This document shows, piece by piece, positions 63,095 to 64,000 of a stretch of DNA of 64,000 bases. Source of the DNA: Pyrinomonadaceae bacterium (lineage in GTDB: Bacteria; Acidobacteriota; Blastocatellia; Pyrinomonadales; Pyrinomonadaceae); contig JAIBCC010000008.1 of NCBI GenBank assembly GCA_019694395.1, positions 52,501 through 116,500 on the forward strand, written 5' to 3'. How positions within the stretch are numbered: the stretch's first letter is position 1; every line of letters starts with the position of its first letter. The position numbers and the translations under genes are program-made. The notes beneath the pieces are model-generated. The model had not been told where the DNA came from. It saw only the letters and a program-made list of their open reading frames with translations, and made no database searches.

Positions 63095-64000
63095 ATGCAA
63101 AGGATTCGCGTCATAGATTCACACACCGCAGGCGAGCCGACTCGCGTTGTCATCGCAGGTTTTCCTGATTTAGGAAACGGCACTGTTGCCGAAAGATTAG
63201 AAATTTTTAAGGCAAATTATGACCATTTGCGAAACGCGATTGTCAACGAACCACGCGGACATTCGGCGATTGTCGGAGCTTTATTGTGCGAATCCTCAGA
63301 CAAGACCTGCGATGCTGGAGTGATTTTTTTCAACAACGTCGGATTTTTAAAGATGTGCGGACACGGAACGATTGGTTTAATTAAAACGCTCGAATTTCTG
63401 GGCAAAATTTCAGTCGGCAAAACTCGTATCGAAACGCCGGTTGGAATCGTTGAAGCCGATTTGGACGCATATGGATTTGTGACAATTACTAATGTTCCGA
63501 GTTATCGCTACGCCAAAAATGTCGAGGTTGAAGTCGAAAATTTCGGCAAAGTTTACGGCGATATTGCTTGGGGTGGGAATTGGTTTTTCTTAATTGAAAA
63601 TCATCCGTTTGAATTAAAACTGAACAATTTACAGCAATTGACAGACTTTACGGCAAGCGTCCGTAACGCATTAGAAGCAAACAAAATTACTGGGAAAAAC
63701 GGACAAGAAATTGACCATATCGAAATTTTTTCCAAGTCCGAAAATGCTAACAGTCGAAACTTCGTTTTGTGTCCCGGCATCGAATACGACCGTTCACCAT
63801 GCGGAACAGGCACAAGTGCCAAGCTCGCTTGTCTTTACGAAGACGGCAAATTAAAGGAAGGCGAAATTTGGAAACAGGAAAGCATCATCGGCAGTCTTTT
63901 TGAAGGAAAAGTTCAAATCGCGGATGGCAAAATCATTCCACAAATTCGCGGAACAGCTTTTATTACAGCGGATAATGAATTGATTTTGGATGAAAACGAT
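63095..64000 (+). CDS. Proline racemase/4-hydroxyproline epimerase family, truncated by window end
   Basis: 302 codons from ATG 63095 run open to the edge, so only the C terminus is missing. The N terminus IDSHTAGEPTRVVI and the two catalytic cysteines, in MCGHGTIG (about residue 88) and SPCGTGTSA (about residue 237), are those of the pyridoxal-independent proline racemase/4-hydroxyproline 2-epimerase family. Two Cys rather than Thr at one site argue for epimerase or racemase activity, not for the trans-3-hydroxyproline dehydratase branch. The AraC gene upstream may regulate it. Confidence 0.93.
   Translation, partial: MQRIRVIDSHTAGEPTRVVIAGFPDLGNGTVAERLEIFKANYDHLRNAIVNEPRGHSAIVGALLCESSDKTCDAGVIFFNNVGFLKMCGHGTIGLIKTLEFLGKISVGKTRIETPVGIVEADLDAYGFVTITNVPSYRYAKNVEVEVENFGKVYGDIAWGGNWFFLIENHPFELKLNNLQQLTDFTASVRNALEANKITGKNGQEIDHIEIFSKSENANSRNFVLCPGIEYDRSPCGTGTSAKLACLYEDGKLKEGEIWKQESIIGSLFEGKVQIADGKIIPQIRGTAFITADNELILDEND

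Overview
The window is an AT-rich bacterial chromosome segment (roughly 40% G+C by eye). It opens inside a 23S rRNA gene and ends inside a proline-racemase-family gene. The gene set suggests a Gram-negative soil or freshwater bacterium of the Acidobacteriota, most likely the Blastocatellia/Pyrinomonadales. This rests on a long Oar-type TonB-dependent receptor with an N-terminal carboxypeptidase-regulatory domain, a CBM9/DUF5916 outer-membrane protein, a DUF4388-DnaJ-TPR fusion, Hanks-type kinases with a C-terminal membrane anchor, a PqqD-domain protein with a Cys-rich tail, and many signal-peptide proteins ending in FAQ or SAQ. The taxonomy is inference; no 16S is present.

Layout. 1-1.9 kb: 3' part of 23S rRNA, 5S rRNA, and a terminator that seems to carry the promoter of the next gene. 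1.9-9.6 kb: transglutaminase/TgpA-like gene with a lipoprotein, rimO, a divergent ExbD-like protein, an HI0933-type flavoprotein and a DinB protein. 9.6-11.4 kb: aspartate kinase behind a lysine riboswitch and terminator. 11.5-15.5 kb: DUF4870 and zinc-ribbon membrane proteins, phosphate transporter with its PhoU-like partner, acyltransferase. 15.7-23.1 kb: M48 peptidase, YxxGY-repeat secreted protein, trmB, rhomboid protease, fabG, a Tlde1-like protein and a secreted D-aminoacylase. 23.1-28.6 kb: two tandem membrane-anchored kinases, a DUF962 protein, galU. 28.6-42.5 kb: a long run of minus-strand accessory genes, mainly exported hydrolases (PDZ-alpha/beta hydrolase, S41 peptidase, class-C beta-lactamase-like), a PqqD/Cys-rich protein next to a TlpA-like thioredoxin, and three AraC-type regulators. 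42.5-48.2 kb: YdeI-like protein, serS, repeat protein, DUF5916 protein. 48.2-57.8 kb: small membrane proteins, GNAT, DUF4388-DnaJ, HD-GYP, TonB receptor. 57.8-64 kb: MFS, enoyl-CoA hydratase, small Zn-ribbon and four-helix-bundle proteins, histone-deacetylase-like enzyme, AraC regulator, proline racemase family.

The most striking feature not explained by genes is a set of short tandem-repeat arrays in the gaps, mostly of period 7 and often in inverted pairs. Eleven heptamer loci were counted, plus three of period about 10 and one of period 8-9. They abut stop or start codons, supply several stop codons, and in trmB run into the reading frame. They resemble in style the heptanucleotide STRR sequences known from cyanobacteria. 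A small four-helix-bundle gene at 60.6-61.0 kb lies between two such arrays.

No tRNA, CRISPR array, transposase or phage gene was seen. Several start codons were moved downstream from the longest possible frame because an ATG with a Shine-Dalgarno sequence or a signal peptide fits better; this is stated for each gene.
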